Shown here one piece after another: positions 16,531-24,581 of a stretch of 62,991 nt of DNA. How positions within the stretch are numbered: position 1 is the first letter of the stretch; each line of letters starts with the position of its first letter. The position numbers were made by a program, and so were the translations under genes. The notes under the pieces were generated by a model that was given only the letters and a program-made list of their open reading frames with translations, was not told where the DNA came from and did no database searches. This stretch comes from Actinomycetota bacterium (GTDB lineage Bacteria > Actinomycetota > Actinomycetes > S36-B12), in contig CANFQC010000009.1 of NCBI GenBank assembly GCA_947449035.1, positions 1 through 62,991 on the forward strand, given 5' to 3'.

Positions 16531-18588
16531 CTACGGAGTGACAGTGATGGTGGTCGGCTCGCTCACGGCGAGCACCTGCTTCTTCTTGAAGACCACCACT
16601 CGGTACTGATACACCGCACCGGCCGGCACGGCCTTCTTGATGGTGAAGGTGAACGTGCCGTTCTTCCTGGTCTTAGCCTTGGCCTTCGTCCGCCACACAT
16701 CGTTGATCAGCATCTGGCGCTCGATGCGAAGGCCCTTCTTAGCCGTCGACAATGCGCCTGAGAAGACGAGTGAACTGCCGACCTTGGGCGTGACCGTAGG
16801 ACCGACAGTAAGCGAAACAGTTACTGCAGCCGGGGCGACGACCGCAGGGGTCTGCGGTGCAGGAGTCGTTCCCGGGACGGGAGGTGCTCCTTCGGGAGTG
16901 ACCGGCACCGTCGGCGTAATCACGGTCGACGCAATAGTCGGAAGCGGAGTTCCGATCTGACCGTCGACCGACTGGATGTATCGCGACTTCGCACCGATCG
17001 CCGACATGAAGGCGGTGCCGCCCTTGGTCACGGTGCGACCGTCGGGCAACGTTGCAGTGATTTGCTTAAGGGCGCCCGAGCCGATGCGATCAGTGATGTT
17101 GACGCTGGTCACCTGCGGAACGCCGAAGATTTGCGCCATCTTCGCCTGCGTCACAGGGATCGTCCAGGAACGGTCGGGGTTCGGTGCATTGAGCGACCAG
17201 TGATCGTCGACCACCTGCGCATAGGGAAGATCGCCGCCCCACTGATCCTTCGAGGATGTCGTGAGACCGCCTGTCGACGCGGTGTAGAACGCCTTGATCG
17301 GCTTGCCGGTGCTGTCGAGCAGGGCAAGACCTGTCGTGTCAGATGAGAGCGTGCCATTGACCGCTGCAACCCAGTTGTCACCCTTAGCTGCGCTCGCCTT
17401 ACTCCAGCCGGTGAAGGTCTGATCGCTGTACGGGCCCATGCCATCGTCGAGATGACATGCGCACGGCTTACGCACACCAGCATTGATCTTGCTGAGTGCG
17501 TAGGAACGGGCCGCGATGATCTGCGCCTGGAGTGCCGCGAGTGGCCACGCGCTCGTGACCTCGGAGATTCCGTACAGGTACTCCTCGTGCAAGCGCAGGG
17601 CATTCACGACATTGAGCGTGCGGCCTGTGTCGCCATTGAAGGGCACGATCTCAATAGAGCCGAAGCGATAGCGATGGCCCGGGGAAGCCAGGGTGCCCTT
17701 CGGTCCGGTGATGTTGAGCAAAGTCGCGCCACCTGCAGCAGTACCTGGAGTCCTGGTACCTGCCCAGCGCACGCCGATCTTCGGCGCGGTGCCGAGATCC
17801 GTCGCTGCGCCATTCGTGGTCTTGATGACTCGCACTCCATCGGGAACGAGTTCAGTGGTGAACGTGTCACCGGGGCCACCGAGAACCACAGCAGAGCCGA
17901 TGGTGAGCTCGATCGCTCCCCCGTCGGCATCGAGAGGCTCAGTGCGGAACTTGGCATTCGGTACGTGATAGAGCAAGTTGACGCGGATGTTCATGTCGTC
18001 CTGCACCGGCTGCACGCTTGATCCAAGGAAGTAGTGCGACACGATCGTCGAGGCATCTGCGCCTTCTTGTGCCATGCCGTATGCGCCCCACTGCGACATG
18101 CCCACACCGTGGCCGAAGCCGGCACCGGTGATCTGGAACTTGTCGGGCGGCCCGCACGGATCTGCGGGTGAACCCGGCGATGCGTCGACGCGCGCGTAGG
18201 CAGTTAGGGCGTTGACAGTGTCGCCGCCATTGGAGCCGGTGAGAGTAAGCGTGTAGTTGCCGGGAGGTGCCGGCTGTCCGGCATCGGTGAGGCCGTCCCA
18301 GGCAATGGCAAGTGGGCCGGCTGCCGGCTGCTGACCGGTGAGGGTGCGCACCTGAGCGCACCGTGAGGCAATCGCCACGCTCCAATTCAGCGGTCCAGGA
18401 GTGCTGGTCGTGAGCTGGATCGGGGCGCCACTGCCATACGTGGTGTCAGTGGTCGAAGCAGCGGGCAGGGCGATACCTGCGCGGGCCTTGGCGAAGGCCA
18501 CCGGAGCGGCCGCGGAGGAGAGGATGACGGCCAGGCCCAGGGTGGGTACGAGGGCGCGCACGAGGCGCGGTCGTACGGATCTGGACAC
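16531..18588 (-). CDS. Secreted SpoIID/LytB-domain protein
   Basis: About 685 residues from the GTG at 18588 (MSRSVRPRLVRALVPTLGLA, a signal peptide; GGGAAGG nearby); longer upstream starts would run into the divergent promoter region. A FlgD-like Ig segment precedes the SpoIID/LytB domain, which carries GAGFGHGVGMSQWGAYGMA and IIAARSYALSKI. SpoIID proteins are lytic transglycosylases or amidase activators acting on peptidoglycan; in non-sporulating actinobacteria the role is not settled. A Pro/Thr-rich linker and an Ig-like domain end the protein. It is divergent to the LCP ligase gene. Confidence 0.85.
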   Translation of the reverse strand: MSRSVRPRLVRALVPTLGLAVILSSAAAPVAFAKARAGIALPAASTTDTTYGSGAPIQLTTSTPGPLNWSVAIASRCAQVRTLTGQQPAAGPLAIAWDGLTDAGQPAPPGNYTLTLTGSNGGDTVNALTAYARVDASPGSPADPCGPPDKFQITGAGFGHGVGMSQWGAYGMAQEGADASTIVSHYFLGSSVQPVQDDMNIRVNLLYHVPNAKFRTEPLDADGGAIELTIGSAVVLGGPGDTFTTELVPDGVRVIKTTNGAATDLGTAPKIGVRWAGTRTPGTAAGGATLLNITGPKGTLASPGHRYRFGSIEIVPFNGDTGRTLNVVNALRLHEEYLYGISEVTSAWPLAALQAQIIAARSYALSKINAGVRKPCACHLDDGMGPYSDQTFTGWSKASAAKGDNWVAAVNGTLSSDTTGLALLDSTGKPIKAFYTASTGGLTTSSKDQWGGDLPYAQVVDDHWSLNAPNPDRSWTIPVTQAKMAQIFGVPQVTSVNITDRIGSGALKQITATLPDGRTVTKGGTAFMSAIGAKSRYIQSVDGQIGTPLPTIASTVITPTVPVTPEGAPPVPGTTPAPQTPAVVAPAAVTVSLTVGPTVTPKVGSSLVFSGALSTAKKGLRIERQMLINDVWRTKAKAKTRKNGTFTFTIKKAVPAGAVYQYRVVVFKKKQVLAVSEPTTITVTP

Positions 18589-18670
18589 ACGTGCCTTCCC
18601 GGCGGGTGAGGAAGGCCCCGCCTGCCTTCCATTCTCACATGCCCCATCAGTCACACCAACAACATCTTTA

Positions 18671-18681
18671 GGTGATTCACC
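18671..18681. promoter_or_regulatory. Palindrome in the spoIID-LCP divergent region
   Basis: GGTGATTCACC is a perfect 11-base palindrome in the 218-base gap between the two divergent envelope genes. It may be an operator; no other copy was noticed. Confidence 0.3.
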
Positions 18682-18806
18682 CCACGAGTAATGTCCGAAA
18701 TGTCGGGAACCCTTCCTCGTGGAGACGCGTCCTATGCGGGAGTGCCGCTGGTCAGCATTCAGCCAGCAGCGACTTACCATGGATGAACCCCCACAAAGGA
18801 GCACCA

Positions 18807-20213
18807 ATGAGTACCCCTGCCCGCCGCCGCTGGCCCCGCCTGCTGGCTGCCGTGCTTGCCGTCGCCGTACTGGCGATGACGATCGTGGGCGTGGGCGTGA
18901 ACATGCTTCTGGGGCACCTGACCGGCAACATCACCGCGATCGACATCAGCGGCCAGACCGGCTCCTCTGCGGCACCCGCCCTGGTCGATGAGCAGACCGG
19001 TAACTACACCCCGCTCAATATCTTGATGATGGGCAGCGATACCCGACAAGGCAAGGGCAATAAGGGATACGGCAAGGCCGGCGTGATCAGCGGCGCGCGC
19101 TCCGACACCACGATCCTTTTGCACGTGAGCGCCGATCGACAAAGTGCGATCGCAGTCAGCATTCCGCGCGACACAATGATCACCTTGCCCGAGTGCAAGA
19201 AGTCTGATGGCAGCACGGTCGGTGGCTACAAGGCCCGCTTCAACTCAGCGATCGAGCTCGGCGGCCCTGGCTGCACGATCAAGGCTGTGCACGAGATGAC
19301 CGGCCTCGACATCAACAACTTCATGCTCGTCGACTTCGGTGGATTCAAGAAGATCGTTAATGCCCTCGACGGCGTTGAGATCTGCCTGACTGAAGACGTC
19401 AATGACGTCAAGAGCGGCCTGAAGATGAGCAAGGGCCTGCACGTCGTCAATGGCGAAGAAGCACTGGCGTTCGTACGCACCCGCCACGGACTCGGCGACG
19501 GCTCCGACACCTCGCGCATTCGTCGACAGCAGGCATTCTTGTCGTCACTTCTCCGCAAGACACTGTCGAGCGGCACCTTGCTGAATCCGGCCAAGATGCT
19601 CGGCGTCCTGAACGCCGCCACTGAGTCGCTGACCGCTGACCCGACCCTCGCGAACGTCGACAACCTCAAGGAAATCGCGCTCAGCCTCAAGGACCTCAAG
19701 CCGAGCAAGGTCACCTTCACCACGATGCCCTGGTACCCCAGCGGTGACGGCGCCACCGTCCTTTTGAACAAGAAGAAGGCTAAGCCGATCTGGGAAGCCA
19801 TCGCGAACGACACGACGTGGCCGCCGAAGCCCGCGGGTGATCAGCCGCTGCTCAAGGCCGAGCCTTCAGGCATTCGAGTGAACGTCTACAACGGCACTAC
19901 CACCAAGGGCCTGGCCAAGAAGGTCGCCAAGCAGCTCAAGGCCGAGGGCTACCTTGTCCGCGATACCGGTAACTGGGACACCAAGGACGTCACGACGACC
20001 ACGGTCAATTACGACCCTGACTACGACGTATCAGCCAAGACCCTGATCTACGCAACGACCGCAAACGGAGTTGCCAAGACGGGTCAGGGCCAGGCCATGG
20101 ATCTCGTCATCGGCAGTGACTTCACCGGCGTGAAGCCAGTGCAGATCGCGGCGGCGATGAAGGATCTCACCGCGAACGTGAACTCCGGTGATGAGGCTTA
20201 CTGCGCAAAGTAG
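18807..20213 (+). CDS. LytR-CpsA-Psr (LCP) family cell wall polymer ligase
   Basis: 468 residues from the ATG at 18807, preceded by AAAGGAG. One N-terminal membrane segment (about 9-33), then the LCP domain (MGSDTRQGKGNKGYG, RSDTTILLHV, ISIPRDTMI, AFVRTRHGLGDGSDTSRIRR) and a C-terminal LytR_C domain (from RVNVYNGTTTKGLAKKVA). LCP enzymes transfer lipid-linked glycans to peptidoglycan outside the membrane. Its neighbours (TIGR03089, nucleotidyltransferase, and the glycan genes downstream) fit anchoring of a secondary wall glycan. Confidence 0.93.
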   Translation: MSTPARRRWPRLLAAVLAVAVLAMTIVGVGVNMLLGHLTGNITAIDISGQTGSSAAPALVDEQTGNYTPLNILMMGSDTRQGKGNKGYGKAGVISGARSDTTILLHVSADRQSAIAVSIPRDTMITLPECKKSDGSTVGGYKARFNSAIELGGPGCTIKAVHEMTGLDINNFMLVDFGGFKKIVNALDGVEICLTEDVNDVKSGLKMSKGLHVVNGEEALAFVRTRHGLGDGSDTSRIRRQQAFLSSLLRKTLSSGTLLNPAKMLGVLNAATESLTADPTLANVDNLKEIALSLKDLKPSKVTFTTMPWYPSGDGATVLLNKKKAKPIWEAIANDTTWPPKPAGDQPLLKAEPSGIRVNVYNGTTTKGLAKKVAKQLKAEGYLVRDTGNWDTKDVTTTTVNYDPDYDVSAKTLIYATTANGVAKTGQGQAMDLVIGSDFTGVKPVQIAAAMKDLTANVNSGDEAYCAK

Positions 20214-20222
20214 TTTGCGCAG
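20201..20222. terminator. Hairpin over the LCP stop codon
   Basis: CTGCGCAAA, loop GTAG, TTTGCGCAG: a perfect 9-bp stem whose loop contains the TAG stop. A second smaller hairpin (TGCGCG, loop, CGCGCA) lies at 20268-20285, and the word TACTGCGC-AAGTA occurs in both. Probable terminators for the convergent genes. Confidence 0.5.
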
Positions 20223-20285
20223 CAGGCCTTGGAGAAACAATCGACCGACGGTTGATTCGCTCTCTACTGCGCGAAGTAACGCGCA

Positions 20286-21149
20286 CTAGATAACCGGCGG
20301 CCGTCCGGCCTTGGTCATCTCCCACACGGTGCGCCACTTCATCGCACGTCGTCCGCCCGGATTCTCGGTCATGCCTTCACGCAATCCGCCGAACCAAGCT
20401 TTCAACGCATCCTTGTCGCGCATGCGCAGCACCGTGATTCCCACCCACGTGCCAACGTAGATCGGTTCAAGAACCACAGGAAGATTGCGACGAGCCAGCC
20501 ACACTCGATTGCGTGCATTAAGTCGGTAGTAGACCTCATGACGTGCGGGATCGATCACGGGGTGATGCACGCTCACGTCGCCTGCGTACCAGGCCGTGTA
20601 GCCGGCATCCCACACGCGCCAGACGAGCTCGATGCCCTCGTGCGCATAGAAGAACGGATCGGGCCAGCCGCCAATCGCATCGAAGAGCTCGCGTCGCATT
20701 GCGACAGCGCCCTCCCACAGAGCAGTGGCAGGACCGGGGGTTGCATGGTTACCGGGACGCAAGCGTGGCACCCATCGACCGGGTGCCACGGCGCCGGTCG
20801 GATCAACCACGCGCGGCTGAATCAGGCCCAAGGTGGGGTCGGCAGCAAACCTGCGGGCCAGATCAGCAAGGAAGCCATCATTTGCCAGGCAGGCGTCGTC
20901 GTCGAGGAAGAAGATCAACTCACCGTCGACTTCGGGAACACCGGCATTACGGCCGGCAGGAATACCGAGGTTCTCCGGCAGCGCGAGTGTCTTGACCTGC
21001 GCAGGCAGGCCAGTGGGAATCCACCCGTTGCCCACCACGACAACATCAACCTCGACGTCACGCTGATTCAAAATCGAGGCCACCGCAGCCTGGAGTTCCT
21101 CCGGGCGCTTGCCCATCGTCAGGACAACAACGCCATACCTGGCGGTCAT
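20286..21149 (-). CDS. Family 2 glycosyltransferase
   Basis: 287 residues. GT-A fold of the GT2 family: VVVLTMGKRPEELQAAVAS, VVVGNG, ENLGIPAGRNAG and the metal-binding FFLDDDACL. EGAVAMRRELFDAIGGWPD and FYAHEGIELVWRVWDAGY resemble rhamnosyl- and galactofuranosyltransferase relatives. No membrane segment. Its ATG overlaps the stop of the CDP-alcohol transferase gene (ATGA), so the two are co-translated. Acceptor and donor are unknown; context suggests an envelope glycan. Confidence 0.88.
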   Translation of the reverse strand: MTARYGVVVLTMGKRPEELQAAVASILNQRDVEVDVVVVGNGWIPTGLPAQVKTLALPENLGIPAGRNAGVPEVDGELIFFLDDDACLANDGFLADLARRFAADPTLGLIQPRVVDPTGAVAPGRWVPRLRPGNHATPGPATALWEGAVAMRRELFDAIGGWPDPFFYAHEGIELVWRVWDAGYTAWYAGDVSVHHPVIDPARHEVYYRLNARNRVWLARRNLPVVLEPIYVGTWVGITVLRMRDKDALKAWFGGLREGMTENPGGRRAMKWRTVWEMTKAGRPPVI

Positions 21150-21946
21150 GCGCGCAGCTTGCTCGAGCTCAGGATGGACGCGAGGTGGCCAATGATCGTG
21201 ATGACGCCGAAGATCGCGAGGAAGGCGAGCAGGATTCTCGTCACGACGAGATCACCTGTGATCGCATCTCCGATAGATGCGAGGAAGATCAAAATGGTGA
21301 GCTCGACTGAATGGTACGAGCGATGGAAGGGAACGAAGCGGGCGAATGAGCGAAGGTTGCGCAGGCCTGCCGCCTTCGGAACTCCGACGTCGGCGCGATC
21401 AGCAAGCTTGGGCAAGTCGTTGTAGGCACGCGACACATGCACCATGTCGTTCAGAGCCTTGTTGTAAAGAATCATCACGGCGAGCAGAGCGCCGATCAAC
21501 GGCCACGGCGAATCGAGCCAGCCGGGATTCGGGAAGCCGGCGGCACGGAAGCCCAGTGCAATCGGGATGATGCCTTCAGTTGTGTAGTGACCCACGCGGT
21601 CGAGGAATACCCCGAGCGGCGAGGACTTCTTGCGCCAGCGCGCGACCTCGCCATCGCAGCAGTCCCAGAGCATCTGCATCTGGCCGAGCAGCATGGCAAG
21701 TAGGCCACCGATAACACCTGGGATCAGTACGACGAGCCCGGCACCCGCACCGGTGAGAATCATCAGCCAGGTGACCTGATTCGCGGTGATCGGCGTGCGA
21801 AGCAACAACTTGGTCAGGTACGGCGAGATGTCGCGCAAGTAGACATCTGCGACCCAATGCTCAGAGTTCTTGCGTCCACGAATGGCAGGCGGCTGGCACA
21901 CCTCGCGGATTTCGGCCACGGTGGGGCGTGACGGTCGATCAGTCAT
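21146..21946 (-). CDS. CDP-alcohol phosphotransferase with His in place of the fourth motif Asp
   Basis: 266 residues from the ATG at 21946 (another ATG at 21961 is possible). Several membrane segments. The CDP-OH-P signature is clear (D95-CC-D98-G-EV-A-R, then G112 and D116), but the fourth Asp of the family pattern, the proposed general base, is His120. These integral membrane enzymes transfer a phosphoalcohol from a CDP-alcohol to another alcohol. Next to a cytidylyltransferase-like gene and a glycosyltransferase, it could attach a phosphopolyol to a lipid or glycan. Activity with the His substitution is uncertain. Confidence 0.85.
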   Translation of the reverse strand: MTDRPSRPTVAEIREVCQPPAIRGRKNSEHWVADVYLRDISPYLTKLLLRTPITANQVTWLMILTGAGAGLVVLIPGVIGGLLAMLLGQMQMLWDCCDGEVARWRKKSSPLGVFLDRVGHYTTEGIIPIALGFRAAGFPNPGWLDSPWPLIGALLAVMILYNKALNDMVHVSRAYNDLPKLADRADVGVPKAAGLRNLRSFARFVPFHRSYHSVELTILIFLASIGDAITGDLVVTRILLAFLAIFGVITIIGHLASILSSSKLRA

Positions 21947-21975
21947 GCCGCAGCCTCGCATCCACTGGTGAACAT
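21943..21975 (-). other. Possible 10-codon leaderless upstream ORF
   Basis: TAGGCT at 21983-21988 (minus strand) is followed after seven bases by ATG at 21975, opening a frame that reads MFTSGCEAAA and stops with a TGA overlapping the ATG of the CDP-alcohol transferase (ATGA). If real, it would couple a leaderless peptide to the main gene. Confidence 0.35.
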
Positions 21976-21999
21976 CGGGCCAAGCCTACCTAGACCAGA

Positions 22000-22827
22000 T
22001 CAGAGATCCTCGTACTCGCCCTCTTCGTCTTCCTCGATTCGCGCCTTGTCCTTCTTGCGCTTGGAGCTCGGAACCATTTCCTTGCGTATGGCAAGACCTT
22101 CCTCGACTGAGGTCTCGGCGATGATCGAGCCACTTCCAAGCACGATCGCGCGATCGCAGAAACGCAGGAGATCGTCATCGTTGTCACTGGACACCAGGAA
22201 GGTAAGTCCGTCAGCACGCTTCTGATCCAGCTCGGCCCAGCAGTGCTCGCGATACTCACCGTCGCCGACGACGAGGAGCTGTTCGATCGCATAGGCACGC
22301 GTTTCGACGGCCATGCAGATCGCCCAGGCGAGCTTCTGGCGCACGATAGGACGTGCGTTGCTCAGGTACTTGTCCAGGCGACCATCCAGATCGGCTTCTT
22401 CGGCGATACGGTCCACCTTCGATTCGACTTCACTGGGCGTCATGCCCAGAAGTCCGCCGATGATGTAGATGTTCTGACGAAATGTGTACGAGCGATCGAG
22501 TGCCGGGACTACACCCACGAAAGGAACCACGTAATTCTTGCGACGTACGACTCCGGTATCAGGGATGAGGGTTCCGGCGGCCAGCCGGAGAAACTCCTCG
22601 CGGCCGTCATCCGGAAGGGCAATTAGCGCAACCGACTCACCGACTCGAACTGAAGTGGTGATGTCCCGAAGGATCCACTCGGTCTCGTTCTGGAACTCAC
22701 CAGCCATCCGGCGCAGAGCATGCTTGCGACCTCCACCGCCACGCCTTGTCTGACGCACCACTGAGCTGCCCACACCAGCGAAGTCGATCATCGAGTCGAG
22801 CTCAGGGGTCAGGTGAATACGGGCCAT
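22000..22827 (-). CDS. Degenerate ABC ATPase of a polysaccharide-type exporter
   Basis: 275 residues, with the overall layout of a Wzt/TagH-type nucleotide-binding subunit, starting one base after the permease gene. Every ATP site motif is gone: at the Walker A position (about 68-79) the sequence is ALIALPDDGREEF, with no GxxGxGKS; the signature is KYLSNARPIVRQ instead of LSGGQ; Walker B reads LLVVGDGEYRE; the H-loop His is Ser (FLVSSDNDD). The tail from about 253 is a charged Lys then Glu stretch. The frame is intact with normal codon use, so it is a maintained pseudo-ATPase, not a decaying gene. It may pair with a catalytic subunit encoded elsewhere or act structurally. Confidence 0.85.
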   Translation of the reverse strand: MARIHLTPELDSMIDFAGVGSSVVRQTRRGGGGRKHALRRMAGEFQNETEWILRDITTSVRVGESVALIALPDDGREEFLRLAAGTLIPDTGVVRRKNYVVPFVGVVPALDRSYTFRQNIYIIGGLLGMTPSEVESKVDRIAEEADLDGRLDKYLSNARPIVRQKLAWAICMAVETRAYAIEQLLVVGDGEYREHCWAELDQKRADGLTFLVSSDNDDDLLRFCDRAIVLGSGSIIAETSVEEGLAIRKEMVPSSKRKKDKARIEEDEEGEYEDL

Positions 22828-22828
22828 C

Positions 22829-23599
22829 TCACACCCCCTTCAGGATGCGTGGTTCGAGCTTCTTGAAGACGAGCAGGCCGATTCCGATGACGAGAATCAC
22901 AGCACCGAATGACACGCCGTAGTGCCACGGCGTCTCGATTTCCTCGGTCCAGAAACCGATGCGATACAAACCCAGGATTCCCACGAGGGGATTAATCGCT
23001 GCGATTGGCTGGACATGCTCCGGGATCTTGGTGATCGAGTACAGAACCGGTGATAAGTAGAACAGTGCGCGCATGCAGATGCGCACGATTCGATCGAGGT
23101 CAGGGATGATGGCGACTCCCGAGGCCACCAAAAGGCCAAGGCCGTACATGAGAAGAAACTGCAGGATCACGGCAACCGGATAGAAGATGATCAGCGGGCC
23201 GGGGATGGTGCGCGTGAAGATCATCGCAATGAGAATGATCGGCAGCGAGAAGAGGAACTCAATCATCGACACCAGCACGACTCGAAGCACCCATATCTCA
23301 GTGGGCAGCAGGCTAATGCGAAGCGCATTCGTATTTCGCTTGAACGAGCGTGTCGACTGCGCGATGCCCTTGGTGAACCACCACCACGGCAGGATCGCGA
23401 TAGTGATGAATAGCGCGTAGGGCTGCTGACCGATATGCCTGGAGAGCAGCACAGAGAAGACGAGCCAGAGAACGATCGACATGCCCAGGGGTTCGAGCAA
23501 GGTCCAGAGGTAACCCAGACGCAATTTGGTGTAGGTCTTCTGCAGGTCACGAAGGACCAGCATTCGGAGCACTTGGCGGTGCTCCCAGATGACATGCAC
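22829..23599 (-). CDS. ABC-2 type exporter permease (TagG/Wzm-like)
   Basis: 256 residues from a GTG. N-terminal amphipathic stretch (RDLQKTYTKLRLGYLWTLLE), then about six membrane segments; LGYLWTLLEPLGM and LFYLSPVLYSI are typical of teichoic acid and O-antigen exporters. Such permeases move lipid-linked glycans outwards and form homodimers with two ATPase subunits. Its adjacent ATPase gene lacks all ATP-binding motifs. TATCGT lies six bases before the start, predicting a leaderless mRNA. Confidence 0.9.
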   Translation of the reverse strand: MHVIWEHRQVLRMLVLRDLQKTYTKLRLGYLWTLLEPLGMSIVLWLVFSVLLSRHIGQQPYALFITIAILPWWWFTKGIAQSTRSFKRNTNALRISLLPTEIWVLRVVLVSMIEFLFSLPIILIAMIFTRTIPGPLIIFYPVAVILQFLLMYGLGLLVASGVAIIPDLDRIVRICMRALFYLSPVLYSITKIPEHVQPIAAINPLVGILGLYRIGFWTEEIETPWHYGVSFGAVILVIGIGLLVFKKLEPRILKGV

Positions 23600-23605
23600 C
23601 CCGCT

Positions 23606-23611
23606 ACGATA
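23606..23611 (-). promoter_or_regulatory. -10 element of the ABC exporter operon
   Basis: TATCGT on the minus strand ends six bases before the GTG at 23599; predicted leaderless transcript. Confidence 0.55.
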
Positions 23612-23710
23612 CCGACCATCTGAGGATCACCCGGACACCACGCTCGCCTTCAGGTACAGCACAGGTCACAGGGGTGTTCCGCGAGACACGCTTTGGCAAC
23701 GGGAGTGATC

Positions 23711-24403
23711 ATGAACGTGCAGGCCGTCATCCTGGCTGCGGGGATGGGAACACGCCTCGGCAAGCCCTGGCCCAAGCCGCTCACCCCTCTCGTCGACGGC
23801 CGCACCATCATGCGCCAGCAGATGGACAACCTCGAGAAGGCATTCGGTGCTGATCTTCGCGTCATGACTGTCATCGGCTTCAAGCTCGAGTTGATCATCG
23901 AGGCATTTCCTGACGTGGCCTATGTCTACAACGAGAACTACGACCAGACCAACACAAACCGCAGTCTCCTCAAGGCGCTGCGCATCGCCAGCGACGGAGG
24001 AGTGCTCTGGATGAATGGTGACGTCGTGTTCGACCCTGCTGTGCTCGAGCGAGCGAAGCCCCTCATGGACGCCGGCACATCGTTCATCTGCGTCAACACT
24101 TCAGCGACGGCAGAGGAAGAGGTCAAGTACACAGTCGATGCCGAGGGCAATGTTGCGCTGCTTTCCAAGACAGTCGAGAACGCCCTCGGTGAATCAGTCG
24201 GCATCAACTACATCAGCGCATCCGATCGCGCCGACCTCATCGCTGGCCTTGAGGCATGCGCCGACACGGACTACTTCGAGCGCGGTATCGAAATTGCCAT
24301 CGAGAAGGTGGGGATGAAGGTCGTTCCCCTCGACATCAGCGATCTCTTCGCTGTCGAGGTTGACTTCGAGGACGATCTCGAGCGCGCGAACACGCATCTC
24401 TAG
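23711..24403 (+). CDS. CTP-type nucleotidyltransferase (inositol- or choline-phosphate cytidylyltransferase-like)
   Basis: 230 residues; the ATG at 23711 follows GGGAG. Signature VILAAGMGTRLGKPWPKPLT and metal-site WMNGDVVFD. It lacks the beta-helix of mannose-1-phosphate guanylyltransferases; the short length and the YNENYDQTNTNRSLLKAL stretch resemble cytidylyltransferases of the LicC and inositol-1-phosphate type. Such enzymes make the CDP-alcohol used by CDP-alcohol phosphotransferases, one of which is encoded 1.8 kb away on the other strand. Substrate is inferred from context only. Confidence 0.82.
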   Translation: MNVQAVILAAGMGTRLGKPWPKPLTPLVDGRTIMRQQMDNLEKAFGADLRVMTVIGFKLELIIEAFPDVAYVYNENYDQTNTNRSLLKALRIASDGGVLWMNGDVVFDPAVLERAKPLMDAGTSFICVNTSATAEEEVKYTVDAEGNVALLSKTVENALGESVGINYISASDRADLIAGLEACADTDYFERGIEIAIEKVGMKVVPLDISDLFAVEVDFEDDLERANTHL

Positions 24404-24423
24404 TCGTTCGCTGCACTGCATCG

Positions 24424-24466
24424 CCGTCCCTATCAAGGACAGTTCCTTAAGCCTCGATAGGGACGG
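24424..24466. repeat. Large inverted repeat A
   Basis: CCGTCCCTATC at 24424-24434 pairs perfectly with GATAGGGACGG at 24456-24466 (11 bp). The loop contains a smaller hairpin (AAGGA/TCCTT). It is in the gap between convergent genes and may be a terminator or structured element. Confidence 0.6.
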
Positions 24467-24514
24467 GGATTCCGTTTCGCGTACAACTGTGACGGCGAAC
24501 ATGCGACGACCGGC

Positions 24515-24566
24515 GATTGCTTCGCAATGGAGACTCAAAAGTTCTTGTCTCCATTGCGAAGGAATC
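24515..24566. terminator. Large inverted repeat B, probable bidirectional terminator
   Basis: CTTCGCAATGGAGAC at 24520-24534 and GTCTCCATTGCGAAG at 24547-24561 form a perfect 15-bp stem with a 12-base loop; GATT/AATC extends it past one mismatch. It lies between the cytidylyltransferase and rdgB stops. No clear T-run follows. Confidence 0.6.
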
Positions 24567-24581
24567 TGAGGGAGTCTCGAC

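Noticed and set aside
20286-24403. Horizontally acquired O-antigen-type island
   Set aside because: No mobility gene, no clear drop in GC, and the same TANNNT start pattern as the rest of the window.
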